Counted from the stretch's first letter, positions 18,012 to 27,137 are shown. The stretch is DNA of 64,000 nt from an uncultured Eubacteriales bacterium (GCA_905198835.1 CAJKDY010000007.1:61157-125156), one strand, 5' to 3'. A program made the numbers and translations. The notes: generated by a model not told the origin, from the sequence alone.

Positions 18012-21000
18012 GTGGGCTCCTCGCTGGGCTTGGTGTCGCTGGTGAACCACCAATAGGCGTCCACCGGCTTGGCCGGGTCCGTCTTGTCGATGGTGGCGTT
18101 CTCCACGTTATCGTTGGTATCATATGCGTTGCCCAGCAGCATCCACTGCAGCTGCCGCTGTGTGATACTGGCAAGGTCGCTGTAGCCCTGGCCCCCCGCC
18201 TTCATGGCGTCCGCCGCCCCGGCCAGCGCGGTGTAGAAGGCGTTCGCGTCGGCAAAGGCGTTGCCGTCCAGATCCTTCCGCATTGCCATGCCGGTCTTGC
18301 GGCTGGTGATAAAGTCTATGTCAAGGGCCTTCAAAGCAGTCTCCGCCTCGGATACGGTATCTCCCGCGGCGTTGCCGATGTGGGCCTTCCAGATCGCCTC
18401 TAGGACCTCTTGCTGGTTCGTCGGGATCGGATAGCTCTTATCGCCCTCCTGCCACCAATAGCTGGTGCCGCTGCCCCGCAGCACGCTGGCCGACTGGTGC
18501 GCCGCGGCGGGGTTGGCCAGCAGATACTGCAGCTCCAGCGCCAGGTCCGCCTCGTTGACGCTGCCCACGGCCTTCATGTTATAAGGCAGCTTCCCAAGGG
18601 CCCCGTCCAGCGCGGCGATCAGCTCGGCGTTGGTGGCCGTGGCGGCGTAGGGCACGCCCCAGCCGTCCGACCGGATCCCCAGCGTCTTCAGCTTGGCCGC
18701 GTCCAGATTGCCCAGGGCCTGGGCGTTCTGGCCGCCCACGCCGGTGGACGTGTCGCCCTTGTACCAGAGGTAGGCCTTAAAGAGGTCCTTCACGCTGTTC
18801 AGCGGCATGGGCTTGGTGGGCTTGCCGCCGGCGAACCACCAGTAGTCGTTGTTCACCGTGTCTGCGCGGATGGCGTCCTTGTCCGGCACGGTGGTGATAG
18901 TCCCGTTGGCCAGCTCCGCCGAGTGGATCAGGAGGTACTGGAACACATACTCGTCCACCTTGCCGGCGCTCAGCTCGGTGCCGCCATCCAGGAAGTCCGC
19001 CATGTTCCCGTTCATATCCAGGTTCATCAGCGCGTCGTACACCGCGGTCTTGAACGCGTTGGCCGTCCCGAACTCCGTCCCGCCGTCGTCGGCGCGGAGA
19101 TAGACCTGGTTGTTGATAGGATCCACGCCGCTCTTCAGAATGTCGTCCAGCTTGGTGGCGTCGCCGTTGAAGTAATAGTCGTTCACCGCATCCAGCAGCT
19201 TGGCGAAGGTCAGCTTGGGGCTGCCGCCGTTCTTCCACCAATAGTCGATGCTGGCGTCGTTCATGATATCCGTATGGGACTTATACGTGCCGTTGATCAG
19301 CGCGTATTGGATCTCCTCCCAGGTGGCGTTGGAGACCGTGGCGGCGGTATAGGGCGCGCCGCCCGACGTCAGCGCCTGCAGCGCCTTGGCCCAGGCGGTG
19401 GTAAAGCCGGCGGCCGTGAACTTCTCCGCCGTCTCCTCTCCGCCCACGGTAGTCACAGTCCCCGTGCGGAACCAGCCCACGTTGGTGGCCGTGGACGTCC
19501 CCGGCTTCTCGCTCACCAGGGCGTCCAGAGCGGTCTGGTCAAAGCTGTCGAAGGCGTCGGGCACCACCGCGTCCGGCGTGCCGTCCCCGTCCACGTCCAC
19601 GCCCAGCGTGTCGTGGATGGAGTATTTCCACAGCTTCTCCCAGCTGTCGATGGTGGGCGGCGTGCCGTTGGGCTTGCCGTCGCTGGGCTGCCACCAGAGG
19701 TCCATGGTAGGCGGCGTGGCCGCGCCCATGTTGCCCTGGATGATGGCCTCCTGGGCCTTCGTCCAGCTCACCGTGGACCAGTCCGGATCCGTCCCCAGGC
19801 TGGGGGCCAGCAGGTCCACCGCGTCCTTCAGATCGTCCAGAATGGCCTTCTTCAGCGCCGCGTCGCCGGCGCTGGCGTCGTAGGGCACGCCGTCGCCGTG
19901 GGTGCGGAAGCCGTAGCCCTGCAGCTGGGCCCCGGTCAGCTCCTTCAGAGCCTCCTCCGCCTTCTTATACTGATTGTCCGTGGCCGGCAGGCTCTGGATG
20001 TAGTGCACCGCCGTCAGCAGATCGCCCAGGCCGTTGATCTCCATCTTCACATCCGCGCTGCACTGGTCGTACCGGCACCAGGGGAAGCCCGCCGCCGCCC
20101 CGTCGGCCATCAGCGACCCGCCCACGAAGATGCCCGCGGCGTTGCCCCCCCGGGCCATGATGATGTGCCGCTGCAGCTGGTGGTACGTCAGGGTGACGGC
20201 TCCACGCTGGTCGTAGATGCCCGCCGGGGCGGTATCCGGGTCGGGATAGGCCGCCACGATGGCGTTCACCAGGTTCTGGGTATAGTTGGCGCAGGCGGTA
20301 TAGTTCAGGAAGGTAAACGCCGTTCCCTGCATATCCGCCCTCAGGTTCAGATCCTGCACCGTAGCGAGGCTAAAGTACGTCGAAAGATTCTCCGTGCTCT
20401 CTCCCCGGGCGATCTTGGTGGCCTCGGTGAGGATATGGGTGATGGTGGCGTCCACGTTCAAACTGTCCGTGCCCTGCCGCTCGTCGTAGGTCCACTCGTT
20501 GCCGCTGCCGTCCGGCTTTTCGTAGTTAAAGCCCGTCTTCAGGTCTAAGATGCCTGTAACAGAGCGGTTATCGCCGGTGGCCACGTTCAGACCGCCGTAG
20601 AGGTCCACCAGAACATAGTCCACCTTCCAGATGACGCCGCCGGACAGGATGTCGATGTCCATAATGTCGCTGTTTACCGCCACCGTCTTCATGGAGAAGG
20701 CCCGGTTGGCGTTCAGGTCCTGGTCGACGCCCAGAGCCGGGTCGTCAAACTCGTTGATGTCGTAGGTGTAGCCGGTGTTGACCGCCGGCTCCCGGATCCG
20801 CTTGACCCCCTGCCAGTCCCCGTTGGTGTCGTTGGCCCGCTGGTACTGATACTGGATGGAATAGACCGCGTTGCCCGTGGAGGCGTCGGTGGAGTAGCGG
20901 ATGGTGTAGAGGGAGCCCTCCACCGAGGTGTAGTTGGCGAGCCCCAGCAGGTCCGTCCCCGGCTCGTAAACGGCCTTGACGATGAGCACGTCCTGGCCGT

Positions 21001-23242
21001 CCTTCAGCATGGCCTCCATGTCGCTAAAGTCAGCAAAGCGCAGATACCCGTTAGCATCTGCACTGGAAGTCATATAATCGTAATTGATTGCGTGTGGCAG
21101 CGGTGAACTCAGTCCCCCCGGCTGTGTTTCCACCGTCCCGGTTGGAATTGCTTGGGCAGGATAGCCTTTTGCTGTATAGCTTGGCTCCAGGCCGCCTAAT
21201 TCACCCGAGTCAAAGGTGGTCCAGGTGCTCTCGGTATTCACCGAGTCCAGCTTCACCGCCCAGTTTTCCCCTGCCGTCTCGATCTTTTTGTTGGCCGGGT
21301 CCTCCACGATGGCCCAGCCGTAGACATAGGGGTACTTCCCGGTCTCCGTGTCGCTGGAGACCGGAGCCACGGTATAGTAGTTCTCCACCGTGTCCTTGTC
21401 CGCGTTGGTGGGGTCCGCCGCGTCCGGCGTGCGCAGAGTGTTCACCAGGTTCAGCCGCTTGTAAAACACGTAGTCCAGCTTGTTAGTCAGCGGGTAGTCG
21501 TCCCCCTTGGCGTCCTTCAGCGCGTCGCCGCCGTTCAGCCGGTAGGGGTACTGGGAACCGCGATAGGTGAACTCCCGGTCCAGAGAGTTCACCACGTTTT
21601 CATAGTCGGCCAGGTCTGTGGGGTCCGTAGGCACCTCGCCGTTATCCAGATACTGGCTCGCTCTTAAGTCGGGCGCGATAAAATTGCGCTCCACGTAGGA
21701 GTTCACGTCGTCGCGCACATCGCCCTTACCCACGATCAGCGCGCCGATCAGCCGGTCGTCCCAGTCGTAAAACAGGATCTGGGTCCCGCCCTTACCGCCG
21801 GTGGGCTTGCGGAAGGTGAGCGCGTTCACAAGCTCCAGCCGCACCCCGCCGTTCAGGCTGATGAGGTTATTGTAATAGCTATACTGCGCCTGGGTCCAGG
21901 TGTCCCCCGCTCCGGGCATGGGGTTCTCCTGCGTACCCTCGGCCAGGATCTTGATCCGGCTTGCCGTATTGGGCACCCACACGTGCTCCACGTCCTGGAT
22001 CCCCCCGGGCGTGGAGACGCTCACCGTGCCCTCGGCCCCGCTGCCGCTGGGGTACTCGCCCCCAAGATAATAATAATACTCCGTATCCGTCCACTCAGCA
22101 ATGGAGCCGCCGCTGGTATCCTTGCTGGAGAGTTTGGTCCAAACCGCTTGCCCCGCCTCGGTGGCGGCGTCCCGGGCGTCGGAGTAGTCGTAGCTGTTGC
22201 CGCCGGTGCCCAGCGCGGTGTCCGCCAGCCACGTCAGCGGCGTCTTGCCGCTGTTCACCGTGGTGTTGTTGCCCCGGTCCAGGCCCAGCCAAAAGCCCTC
22301 GTTGGCCGCCGTGCCCGTCACCCGGTTGCGCACGTCGCCCACGGCGCTGTTGACCATCACGCTCCCCTTGGGGAACCGGGCCAGATCGTAGCTAAAGCGC
22401 ACCACGGCCACCGGGGTGGACTTGGTGTAGATCACAGGCTTGTTGTCCGGCGCGTGGGCCGAGAGAGTCACCAGGGCCGTCTTGGCCGTGGCGGTCTCCG
22501 CGTAGTCGTCCACCTGGGCGGCCGCGGTAAAGGCGCTGCGGTCCCCCTCGGCGTCCAGCGCCACCGGCACGCGGTGGATGCCCTGGAGCGTGGCGGTGGT
22601 GATGTCGGGGAAGGGCTCGGGGTCGGTCTCGCTCCACACGTCCGGATCAAAATTGCCCCCCGTGGTGGGGGTCAGGTCGATGCCCCGGGGGTAGGCGCTG
22701 TCCAGCCCAGCGGTCTTGTAGGCGTTGGCGGCGGCGTCCCACTCGTCGTAGGTCACGCTCTCCACGTCCCAGTTCACCGCCGTCAGCACGTCGGCGTTGA
22801 TCTCCACCACCGCCGAAGCCGCGGCAAAGGGGTAGTATGTAACGGTAAAGTCGCCCTCCGTACCCGGATTGGCGGCCACATAGGCGTGATAGGCGCTCTC
22901 CGAGATCTCCGTGCCCGGAGCCACAGGCGTACCCGGATTGGCGGGGTCGTCGGTAAGACCGTTCACGTCTACGACGCGCTTGGGCGAGCGAACGCACAGA
23001 GCCAGCTCGTAAAAGCCCGTAGGAGCCCCATTGTCGTCCACAACGACGTTGCCCTGAATGGTGACCTCCGGCTTGTTGGCCAGCGAGACCTTGGGGACGA
23101 TGGCGTTGTCCCCGGCCGCCAGCGCCGGCGAGGCAAGCAGAAGCGCGGCAAGGGTCAGCGCCAGCAGACTTCCAAGCCCGGGAAGCCTATGGCGCAAAGT
23201 GCCGCGTATGCAGTTGAGCTTCTTTTGTTTCACTGCGCTCAC
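16676..23242 (-). CDS. Large secreted repeat protein (2,188 aa)
   Basis: An N-terminal signal peptide (basic start, Leu/Ala-rich core, ASPALA cleavage region) shows export. Residues about 45-1,050 match no family I recognise. From about residue 1,050 a unit of 110-150 residues recurs, first as diverged copies ending in Tyr/Leu-Trp-Trp and then as three nearly identical copies at the C-terminus. These last copies carry an acidic DSEGDGVSLIKE stretch resembling an EF-hand loop, and paired cysteines eight residues apart. A DVDGDGTPD stretch earlier also looks Ca-binding. No LPXTG, SLH or other anchor follows the last repeat. The start is GTG 23242; a second GTG at 23233 behind AGGTGAG is equally possible. 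The gene has its own TTGCTT-17-TATAAT promoter and may read through into the giant gene downstream. Function unknown; surface adhesion or scaffold is inference. Confidence 0.88.
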   Translation of the reverse strand: MSAVKQKKLNCIRGTLRHRLPGLGSLLALTLAALLLASPALAAGDNAIVPKVSLANKPEVTIQGNVVVDDNGAPTGFYELALCVRSPKRVVDVNGLTDDPANPGTPVAPGTEISESAYHAYVAANPGTEGDFTVTYYPFAAASAVVEINADVLTAVNWDVESVTYDEWDAAANAYKTAGLDSAYPRGIDLTPTTGGNFDPDVWSETDPEPFPDITTATLQGIHRVPVALDAEGDRSAFTAAAQVDDYAETATAKTALVTLSAHAPDNKPVIYTKSTPVAVVRFSYDLARFPKGSVMVNSAVGDVRNRVTGTAANEGFWLGLDRGNNTTVNSGKTPLTWLADTALGTGGNSYDYSDARDAATEAGQAVWTKLSSKDTSGGSIAEWTDTEYYYYLGGEYPSGSGAEGTVSVSTPGGIQDVEHVWVPNTASRIKILAEGTQENPMPGAGDTWTQAQYSYYNNLISLNGGVRLELVNALTFRKPTGGKGGTQILFYDWDDRLIGALIVGKGDVRDDVNSYVERNFIAPDLRASQYLDNGEVPTDPTDLADYENVVNSLDREFTYRGSQYPYRLNGGDALKDAKGDDYPLTNKLDYVFYKRLNLVNTLRTPDAADPTNADKDTVENYYTVAPVSSDTETGKYPYVYGWAIVEDPANKKIETAGENWAVKLDSVNTESTWTTFDSGELGGLEPSYTAKGYPAQAIPTGTVETQPGGLSSPLPHAINYDYMTSSADANGYLRFADFSDMEAMLKDGQDVLIVKAVYEPGTDLLGLANYTSVEGSLYTIRYSTDASTGNAVYSIQYQYQRANDTNGDWQGVKRIREPAVNTGYTYDINEFDDPALGVDQDLNANRAFSMKTVAVNSDIMDIDILSGGVIWKVDYVLVDLYGGLNVATGDNRSVTGILDLKTGFNYEKPDGSGNEWTYDERQGTDSLNVDATITHILTEATKIARGESTENLSTYFSLATVQDLNLRADMQGTAFTFLNYTACANYTQNLVNAIVAAYPDPDTAPAGIYDQRGAVTLTYHQLQRHIIMARGGNAAGIFVGGSLMADGAAAGFPWCRYDQCSADVKMEINGLGDLLTAVHYIQSLPATDNQYKKAEEALKELTGAQLQGYGFRTHGDGVPYDASAGDAALKKAILDDLKDAVDLLAPSLGTDPDWSTVSWTKAQEAIIQGNMGAATPPTMDLWWQPSDGKPNGTPPTIDSWEKLWKYSIHDTLGVDVDGDGTPDAVVPDAFDSFDQTALDALVSEKPGTSTATNVGWFRTGTVTTVGGEETAEKFTAAGFTTAWAKALQALTSGGAPYTAATVSNATWEEIQYALINGTYKSHTDIMNDASIDYWWKNGGSPKLTFAKLLDAVNDYYFNGDATKLDDILKSGVDPINNQVYLRADDGGTEFGTANAFKTAVYDALMNLDMNGNMADFLDGGTELSAGKVDEYVFQYLLIHSAELANGTITTVPDKDAIRADTVNNDYWWFAGGKPTKPMPLNSVKDLFKAYLWYKGDTSTGVGGQNAQALGNLDAAKLKTLGIRSDGWGVPYAATATNAELIAALDGALGKLPYNMKAVGSVNEADLALELQYLLANPAAAHQSASVLRGSGTSYWWQEGDKSYPIPTNQQEVLEAIWKAHIGNAAGDTVSEAETALKALDIDFITSRKTGMAMRKDLDGNAFADANAFYTALAGAADAMKAGGQGYSDLASITQRQLQWMLLGNAYDTNDNVENATIDKTDPAKPVDAYWWFTSDTKPSEEPTKKEKPIDPAKWSTFIQGLNNYAMLGDDTAFNDGSITLDMINDELYLRKADGSKFADWSEVYDGSMSEVLVNALYAIMTDPDKYAEFWDSEGDGVSLIKEISWYELQYAIIHTDEINASCEFPELPDCKQESEEKYDWRYDITDPKPPEPGKTEKPIDETKWSAFMQGLNNYAMLGDDTAFNDGSITLATVNDELYLRKADGSKFADWSEVYDGSCSEVLVNAFYAIMADPNKYMEFWDSEGDGVSLIKEPSWYEMQYAIIHTDEINASCEFPALEDCKAESEEKYEWRYETGGGEDPGPTKTEIEIDAAKWTTFIQGLNDYAMIGDPSAFDGGALTNALSMINDDLLLRKADGSEFADWSEVYDGSMSEVITNAYYAIMTDMNKYAEFWDSEGDGVSLIKEISWYELQYAIIHTDEINASCVFPDLEDCKKECEEKWDWKYTTS

Positions 23243-23356
23243 CTACTTTAGAACTCCCGGCGTAGGAAGGCCGCCGGGGTCGTTGAGATCATCGTAATTT
23301 CCAATATTTGGTAACACTTTCCCAGATTTGGGCATAGTTACGCATATTTACACTTG

Positions 23357-23385
23357 ATTATACTGCAAGTCTTGTCAAAAAGCAA
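23357..23385 (-). promoter_or_regulatory. Sigma-A-type promoter of the 2,188-aa protein gene
   Basis: On the minus strand TTGCTT (23385-23380), 17 bp, TATAAT (23362-23357). The -35 region reads TATTGCTTTTTG, the same as at the promoter of the neighbouring surface gene at 25498-25526. The leader to the GTG start is about 110 nt. Confidence 0.7.
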
Positions 23386-23405
23386 TATGTAAACCAATAA
23401 ATTTC

Positions 23406-23439
23406 AAAAAAAGCCGCCTGCCCCAAGGCAGACGGCTTT
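23406..23439 (-). terminator. Intrinsic terminator of the beta-helix protein gene
   Basis: Stem AAGCCGTCTGCC / GGCAGGCGGCTT with a four-base loop, followed on the minus strand by a T run. It lies 36 nt after the stop codon at 23475. Confidence 0.85.
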
Positions 23440-23474
23440 GAATGACGCCTCTCCGGCTCGCGTCCTCCGTTCTC

Positions 23475-25412
23475 TTATACCTCAACGTCCTCGCATAGCG
23501 GCGCGTAGTTGCTCCCGCTCAGGAAAAACACCTTCCATCCGTCGTCGGCGCGCACCTGCTTGCCCTGGAAGGTCAACGTGTTCCCCGAAAGGGTCCCCCA
23601 GGCCAGGTCGGTCATGGCCCCGTTCTCATACCGTGCCGCCAGCACCCTGGCCCCCGTGAGCAGATTCTCCGGGGTGGGCGTCAGGGCAATGGTGGTCCGC
23701 CCACCCGACCACTGGGGCGCACCCAGGGTCACTGAGCTGACGCCCTGGGCGATGTCAAAGGTGAGCGTCAGCGTGGCGGTACGGTAGGCCGTGGAGGGCT
23801 CCAGGGCAAAAAGGGTAGCATACGAGGTGTCCCGGACGTTCAAGGTGACTGAATACGTCCCCGGAGCTGCCGTGGGCGTACCCCCGATCCTACCCCGGCC
23901 CGCGAAAGCGATCCCGGCGGGAAAGGACTGTCCGTCCGCCATGGAGAACACAAAATTCTTCTCCGTGTTGGTCACGCCATCGGCAAACTGCAGAAAATCC
24001 GCCAGGTCAACGGTTTCCATGGGAACTCCGCAGGTCAGATGGATGGTATCTTCCACTGCCGTAAAGGTCCGGGCAAAGACGGGATACACCGTAACGTCGT
24101 CTGTGATCGTGATCGTGCTCTTGGCAACGGCGGCGCTGGTAGAGTCGGTCCAGCCGATCTGCCGGTAGCCCTGCCTGGTCAAGGGGCAGGCGGTATCCAG
24201 CGTCACCGTCTCTCCTGCGGCATACTCCGTGGCGTCCACCGGCGCCGTGCCGGAGACCCCGGCGGGGACCGCGTAGGTCACAAAGAAGCGGTCAAAAACA
24301 GGGTAGAGCGTGGTGTTGCGCGCCACAACAAGGCTGGTGATGGGCTCCGTGCCGTCAGGAGAGTCGGTCCAGCCGAGCTGGCGGCAGCTCCGCTTGGTCA
24401 GCGGAAGGGTCGTGTCCAAATTCGCCGTGTCCCCCACGGCGTAGACCGTGGCGTCCACCGGCACGTCGCCGGTGACTCCGTCCGGCTTCACATAGGTGAT
24501 CCGCGCGCCCAAAGAGAGCTGATCGCCCGCAGCGCAAGCGCTGCGGTTGGCAGTGTCGCTAAAGAAGTTGGCGGCATAATCGGAGTTTGTCACCGCGTTG
24601 CCAGAAGTAAACACCCCGGGAACGCTCATCGTGACGCCAACGTGGGCCGAGGCGGTCAGAGCCCCCGTAATGGCGATCTTTTGCGTTTCAGTCAGCGTGG
24701 TATTGCAGCTGCTCCCATTCTGCAAAGTGTTCCCCTCGATCACCGGGCTGCCCGAGAGCTCCAAGACGCCGTCGTCAGACAGATAGACCCCGCCGCCCTT
24801 GCCTGTGTTGCCCGTGATGGAACCGCCGGACATCCGGAAGGTCCCGGCCACATACACGCCAGCGCCAAAGCTGGTCTTGATCGCCGCGCCCAGCGCCCGA
24901 ACGGTGTTGCCGGAGATCTCGCCGCCGTACATTTGAAATACGCCGCCCGCGGCTACATACACACCGCCGCCCTGGGCGGCCTGTCCGCCGCTCACCTTGC
25001 CGCCGCCAGCGCAGTCGTAGAGGTTCAGGGTAGCCCCGGCGCTCACGGTGATGGCGCTGCCCGCGCCCGCGGCGTCCAGCGTATGGCCGCTCAAGCAGAG
25101 GTCCACCGTGGCGTTTGCGGCGATGACCAGCTGCCCGGTCACGTCGCCGGACAGGTAGTAGCTGCCCGTGTTCAGCGTCCCCGCAGCGCTCAGCGCCGTC
25201 CAGGCAGCGTGGTCCGCCGCGGTGTGTCCGCCGTCAGCCAGCCGGGCGGGCGCGTCCGCCCGCGGCACGGCCGCCTCCGGCAGCCAGACCGTGGCCTCCT
25301 CCCCCAGCGGCGTCTCTGCCCGCTCCCCGGTGTTCATCACGCCGGCGGCCAGCGCCCCCTGAGGCAGCGCAAGCAGGCAGGCCAGAAGCCCTATGAAGAT
25401 CCGTTTTTTCAT
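23475..25412 (-). CDS. Secreted beta-helix / Listeria-Bacteroides repeat protein (645 aa)
   Basis: A signal peptide (MKKRIFIG, hydrophobic core, GALA) opens the protein. Residues about 80-240 hold short Gly/Val-rich rungs such as GGGVYVAAGGVF, GGEISGNT and GGSITGNT, typical of right-handed parallel beta-helices. Two Listeria-Bacteroides (InlB B-type) repeats follow at about 305-450, each with a (D/E)-A-T-x-Y-A-x-G-(D/E)-T start and an L-G/I-G-W-T-D core. After them come a putative Ig-fold (GGTPTAAPGTYSVTL) and a C-terminal beta domain with no anchor motif. ATG 25412 sits behind a strong AAGGAGGT. It has its own promoter and terminator. Beta-helix proteins of this kind are usually surface proteins that bind or act on polysaccharides; no catalytic residues are recognisable here. 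Confidence 0.85.
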   Translation of the reverse strand: MKKRIFIGLLACLLALPQGALAAGVMNTGERAETPLGEEATVWLPEAAVPRADAPARLADGGHTAADHAAWTALSAAGTLNTGSYYLSGDVTGQLVIAANATVDLCLSGHTLDAAGAGSAITVSAGATLNLYDCAGGGKVSGGQAAQGGGVYVAAGGVFQMYGGEISGNTVRALGAAIKTSFGAGVYVAGTFRMSGGSITGNTGKGGGVYLSDDGVLELSGSPVIEGNTLQNGSSCNTTLTETQKIAITGALTASAHVGVTMSVPGVFTSGNAVTNSDYAANFFSDTANRSACAAGDQLSLGARITYVKPDGVTGDVPVDATVYAVGDTANLDTTLPLTKRSCRQLGWTDSPDGTEPITSLVVARNTTLYPVFDRFFVTYAVPAGVSGTAPVDATEYAAGETVTLDTACPLTRQGYRQIGWTDSTSAAVAKSTITITDDVTVYPVFARTFTAVEDTIHLTCGVPMETVDLADFLQFADGVTNTEKNFVFSMADGQSFPAGIAFAGRGRIGGTPTAAPGTYSVTLNVRDTSYATLFALEPSTAYRTATLTLTFDIAQGVSSVTLGAPQWSGGRTTIALTPTPENLLTGARVLAARYENGAMTDLAWGTLSGNTLTFQGKQVRADDGWKVFFLSGSNYAPLCEDVEV

Positions 25413-25497
25413 GGCGAGACCTCCTTGAACCCAGAAAGCGGAGCCCAGTCGCGCCGGGCCGTCCGCGTTTGAGCATAGTTGTACTTATACATGGTAT

Positions 25498-25526
25498 ATT
25501 ATACGTCATCGTTCTACAAAAAGCAA
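25498..25526 (-). promoter_or_regulatory. Sigma-A-type promoter of the beta-helix protein gene
   Basis: Minus strand TTGCTT (25526-25521), 17 bp, TATAAT (25503-25498). It shares the TATTGCTTTTTG -35 region with the promoter at 23357-23385. Confidence 0.7.
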
Positions 25527-25536
25527 TACAGAAACC

Positions 25537-25574
25537 CAAAAAAGGTCCGCCTGCCACATAAGCAGGCGGACCTT
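25537..25574 (-). terminator. Intrinsic terminator downstream of prfB
   Basis: Perfect 13-bp stem AAGGTCCGCCTGC / GCAGGCGGACCTT with a seven-base loop and a T run on the minus strand. It lies beyond two tandem stop-abutting elements that follow prfB. The rest of the 453-bp gap 25413-25865 holds the promoter at 25498 and those elements. Confidence 0.88.
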
Positions 25575-25596
25575 CCGTGTGCGGATCATGCGCGGG

Positions 25597-25730
25597 GCTG
25601 TCACGCTCGCGTTGGGCGCGCTTTCGCCGGTTCTTTCGCCGCCCTTGGCAAAATACCGCTGGGCTTCGCCCAGCCTGTTTTTGCCGTGCGGGCGCCTCCA
25701 AGCCCAGCGGCCCGCCTACCCTCGCGCTTC
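25597..25730 (-). repeat. Stop-abutting element, copy A2 (tandem)
   Basis: Read on the minus strand it begins GAAGCGCGAGGGTAGGCG and ends CGCCCAACGCGAGCGTGAC. It is closely similar to the copy after rny (35414), sharing the inner blocks CGCACGGCAAAAACAGG and ATTTTGCCAAGGGCGGCG. It is in tandem with copy A1. Confidence 0.8.
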
Positions 25731-25733
25731 CTT

Positions 25734-25865
25734 GTCACGCTCGCGTTGGGCGCGCTTTTCCCGGCGGCTTCCCTCCGTCTCGGGACAAGTCACGGCGGCT
25801 TTGCCGCCTACCAACTTGCCCCTCGCTCCGGTCCATCCGCCGGGGCCCGCCTACCCTCGCGCTTC
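25734..25865 (-). repeat. Stop-abutting element, copy A1 (next to prfB stop)
   Basis: It begins GAAGCGCGAGGGTAGGCG directly after the prfB TAA and ends CGCCCAACGCGAGCGTGAC. The inside differs from A2 but matches the copy after pnp (GGATGGACCGGAGCGAGG and GAGACGGAGGGAAGCC blocks), so the family has at least two subtypes. Confidence 0.8.
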
Positions 25866-26987
25866 TTATTTCTCGGCCCAGTTCCCCGTGGCCTCGCACG
25901 TCAGGTAGGCGTTGATAAAGCCGTCCAGGTCGCCGTCCATGACGGCGTTGATGTTGGCCGTCTCAAAGGCGGTGCGGGTGTCCTTCACCAGCTGGTAGGG
26001 CATAAAGACATAGCTGCGGATCTGGCTGCCCCACTCGATCTTCATCTGCACGCCCTTCAAGTCGGAGATCTTCTCCGCGTGGGCCTGCATCTGCAGCTCC
26101 ACCAGCTTGGACCGGAGCATCCGCATACAGGTATCCCGGTTCTGGAACTGGCTGCGCTCCTGCTGGGAGGAGACCACGATGCCCGTGGGCTTGTGGATGA
26201 GCCGAACGGCGGATGAGGTCTTGTTGATGTGCTGGCCGCCCGCGCCGGAGGAGCGGAACACCTGCATCTCAATGTCCTCGGGTCGGATGTCCACCTCCAC
26301 GTCGTCCGGGATCTCGGGCATGACCTCCAGCGCGGCGAAGGAGGTCTGCCTTCTTGCGTTGGCGTCAAAGGGGCTGATGCGCACCAGGCGGTGGACGCCG
26401 TTCTCGCCCTTCAAATAGCCGTAGGCGTTCTCCCCGGAGATGACGATGGTGGCCGACTTCATGCCCGCCTCGTCGCCGTCCAGATAGTCCACCACCTCGC
26501 AGCTGTAGCCGTGGCGCTCCGCCCAGCGGGTATACATCCGAAAGAGCATCTGACACCAGTCCTGGGCCTCGGTGCCCCCCGCCCCGGCATGGAAGGTCAA
26601 AATAGCGTTGGAGTTATCATACTCCCCCGTGAGCAGCGTGGCAAGCCTAGCCTTTTCCATGTCCTCCTCCAGCTGGGCAAAGCCCTCGGCCAGCTCGGGG
26701 ATCAGGCTGGCGTCCTCCTCCTCGTTACCCATCTCGCACAGGGTCATCAGGTCGGACCACTGACCCTCCCGCTTGGCTTGGTTATCGATCTTGTCCTGAA
26801 GGCTCTTGATGCGCTGCTGGGTCTTCTGGGCCTTCTCCAGGTCGTCCCAAAAGCCCTCGGCGGCGGACTGGGCCTGCAGCAGGTCCAGCTCCCGCTCGGC
26901 GGCGTCCAGGTCCAGCGCCGCCTTCAGCTTCTCCAGCTCAGGCTTGAGGTTATTCAGTTTTACCTTGTACTCGTCAAATTCCAGCAT
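25866..26987 (-). CDS. prfB: Peptide chain release factor 2
   Basis: RF2 releases finished peptides at UGA and UAA codons in the ribosomal A site. The 373-residue protein has the N-terminal helical domain, the SPF tripeptide that reads the stop codon (residues 205-207, in RISPFDANARR) and the GGQ motif (250-252, in SGAGGQHINKTSS) that triggers hydrolysis. Length fits the family. ATG 26987 is preferred; an in-frame TTG lies four codons upstream and neither has a strong ribosome site. The region where many prfB genes carry an in-frame UGA and +1 shift (about codon 25) is continuous here (ALDLDAAER), so no frameshift autoregulation is present. A consensus promoter lies just upstream, and two stop-abutting elements plus a terminator lie downstream, so it is a single-gene unit. 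Confidence 0.97.
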   Translation of the reverse strand: MLEFDEYKVKLNNLKPELEKLKAALDLDAAERELDLLQAQSAAEGFWDDLEKAQKTQQRIKSLQDKIDNQAKREGQWSDLMTLCEMGNEEEDASLIPELAEGFAQLEEDMEKARLATLLTGEYDNSNAILTFHAGAGGTEAQDWCQMLFRMYTRWAERHGYSCEVVDYLDGDEAGMKSATIVISGENAYGYLKGENGVHRLVRISPFDANARRQTSFAALEVMPEIPDDVEVDIRPEDIEMQVFRSSGAGGQHINKTSSAVRLIHKPTGIVVSSQQERSQFQNRDTCMRMLRSKLVELQMQAHAEKISDLKGVQMKIEWGSQIRSYVFMPYQLVKDTRTAFETANINAVMDGDLDGFINAYLTCEATGNWAEK

Positions 26988-27022
26988 AGCTTCACACAAC
27001 TCTCAAAATAGGATCACAGGAT

Positions 27023-27051
27023 ATTATATCCAAAAGTAGGCCCATTGTCAA
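27023..27051 (-). promoter_or_regulatory. Consensus sigma-A promoter of prfB
   Basis: Minus strand TTGACA (27051-27046), 17 bp, TATAAT (27028-27023): both boxes are perfect. The leader to ATG 26987 is only about 28 nt. Confidence 0.88.
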
Positions 27052-27060
27052 AGGGGGCCA

Positions 27061-27088
27061 GGCCGGTGAGGACACCGGCCCCTACGAT
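27061..27088 (-). repeat. Short palindromic intergenic repeat, copy 3
   Basis: Read on the minus strand: ATCGTAGGG head, then stem GGCCGGT / ACCGGCC around GTCCTC. Same design as copy 1 with different, still complementary, arms. Confidence 0.65.
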
Positions 27089-27103
27089 ACTGCCCACCGC
27101 GCC

Positions 27104-27134
27104 CTTTGTAGGGACCGCCGTCCCCGGCGGTCCG
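27104..27134 (+). repeat. Short palindromic intergenic repeat, copy 4
   Basis: CTTTGTAGGG head, stem GACCGCC / GGCGGTC around GTCCCC. It lies directly after the UPF0291 stop. Confidence 0.65.
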
Positions 27135-27137
27135 CCT

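Noticed and set aside
16598..20548. Plus-strand frames of 601 and 712 codons
   Set aside because: They are antisense to the 2,188-residue secreted protein; their internal repetition merely reflects its tandem repeats.
23475..25412. Pectate lyase or other named polysaccharide lyase call
   Set aside because: Only generic beta-helix rungs are present; the catalytic residues of lyase families cannot be placed.
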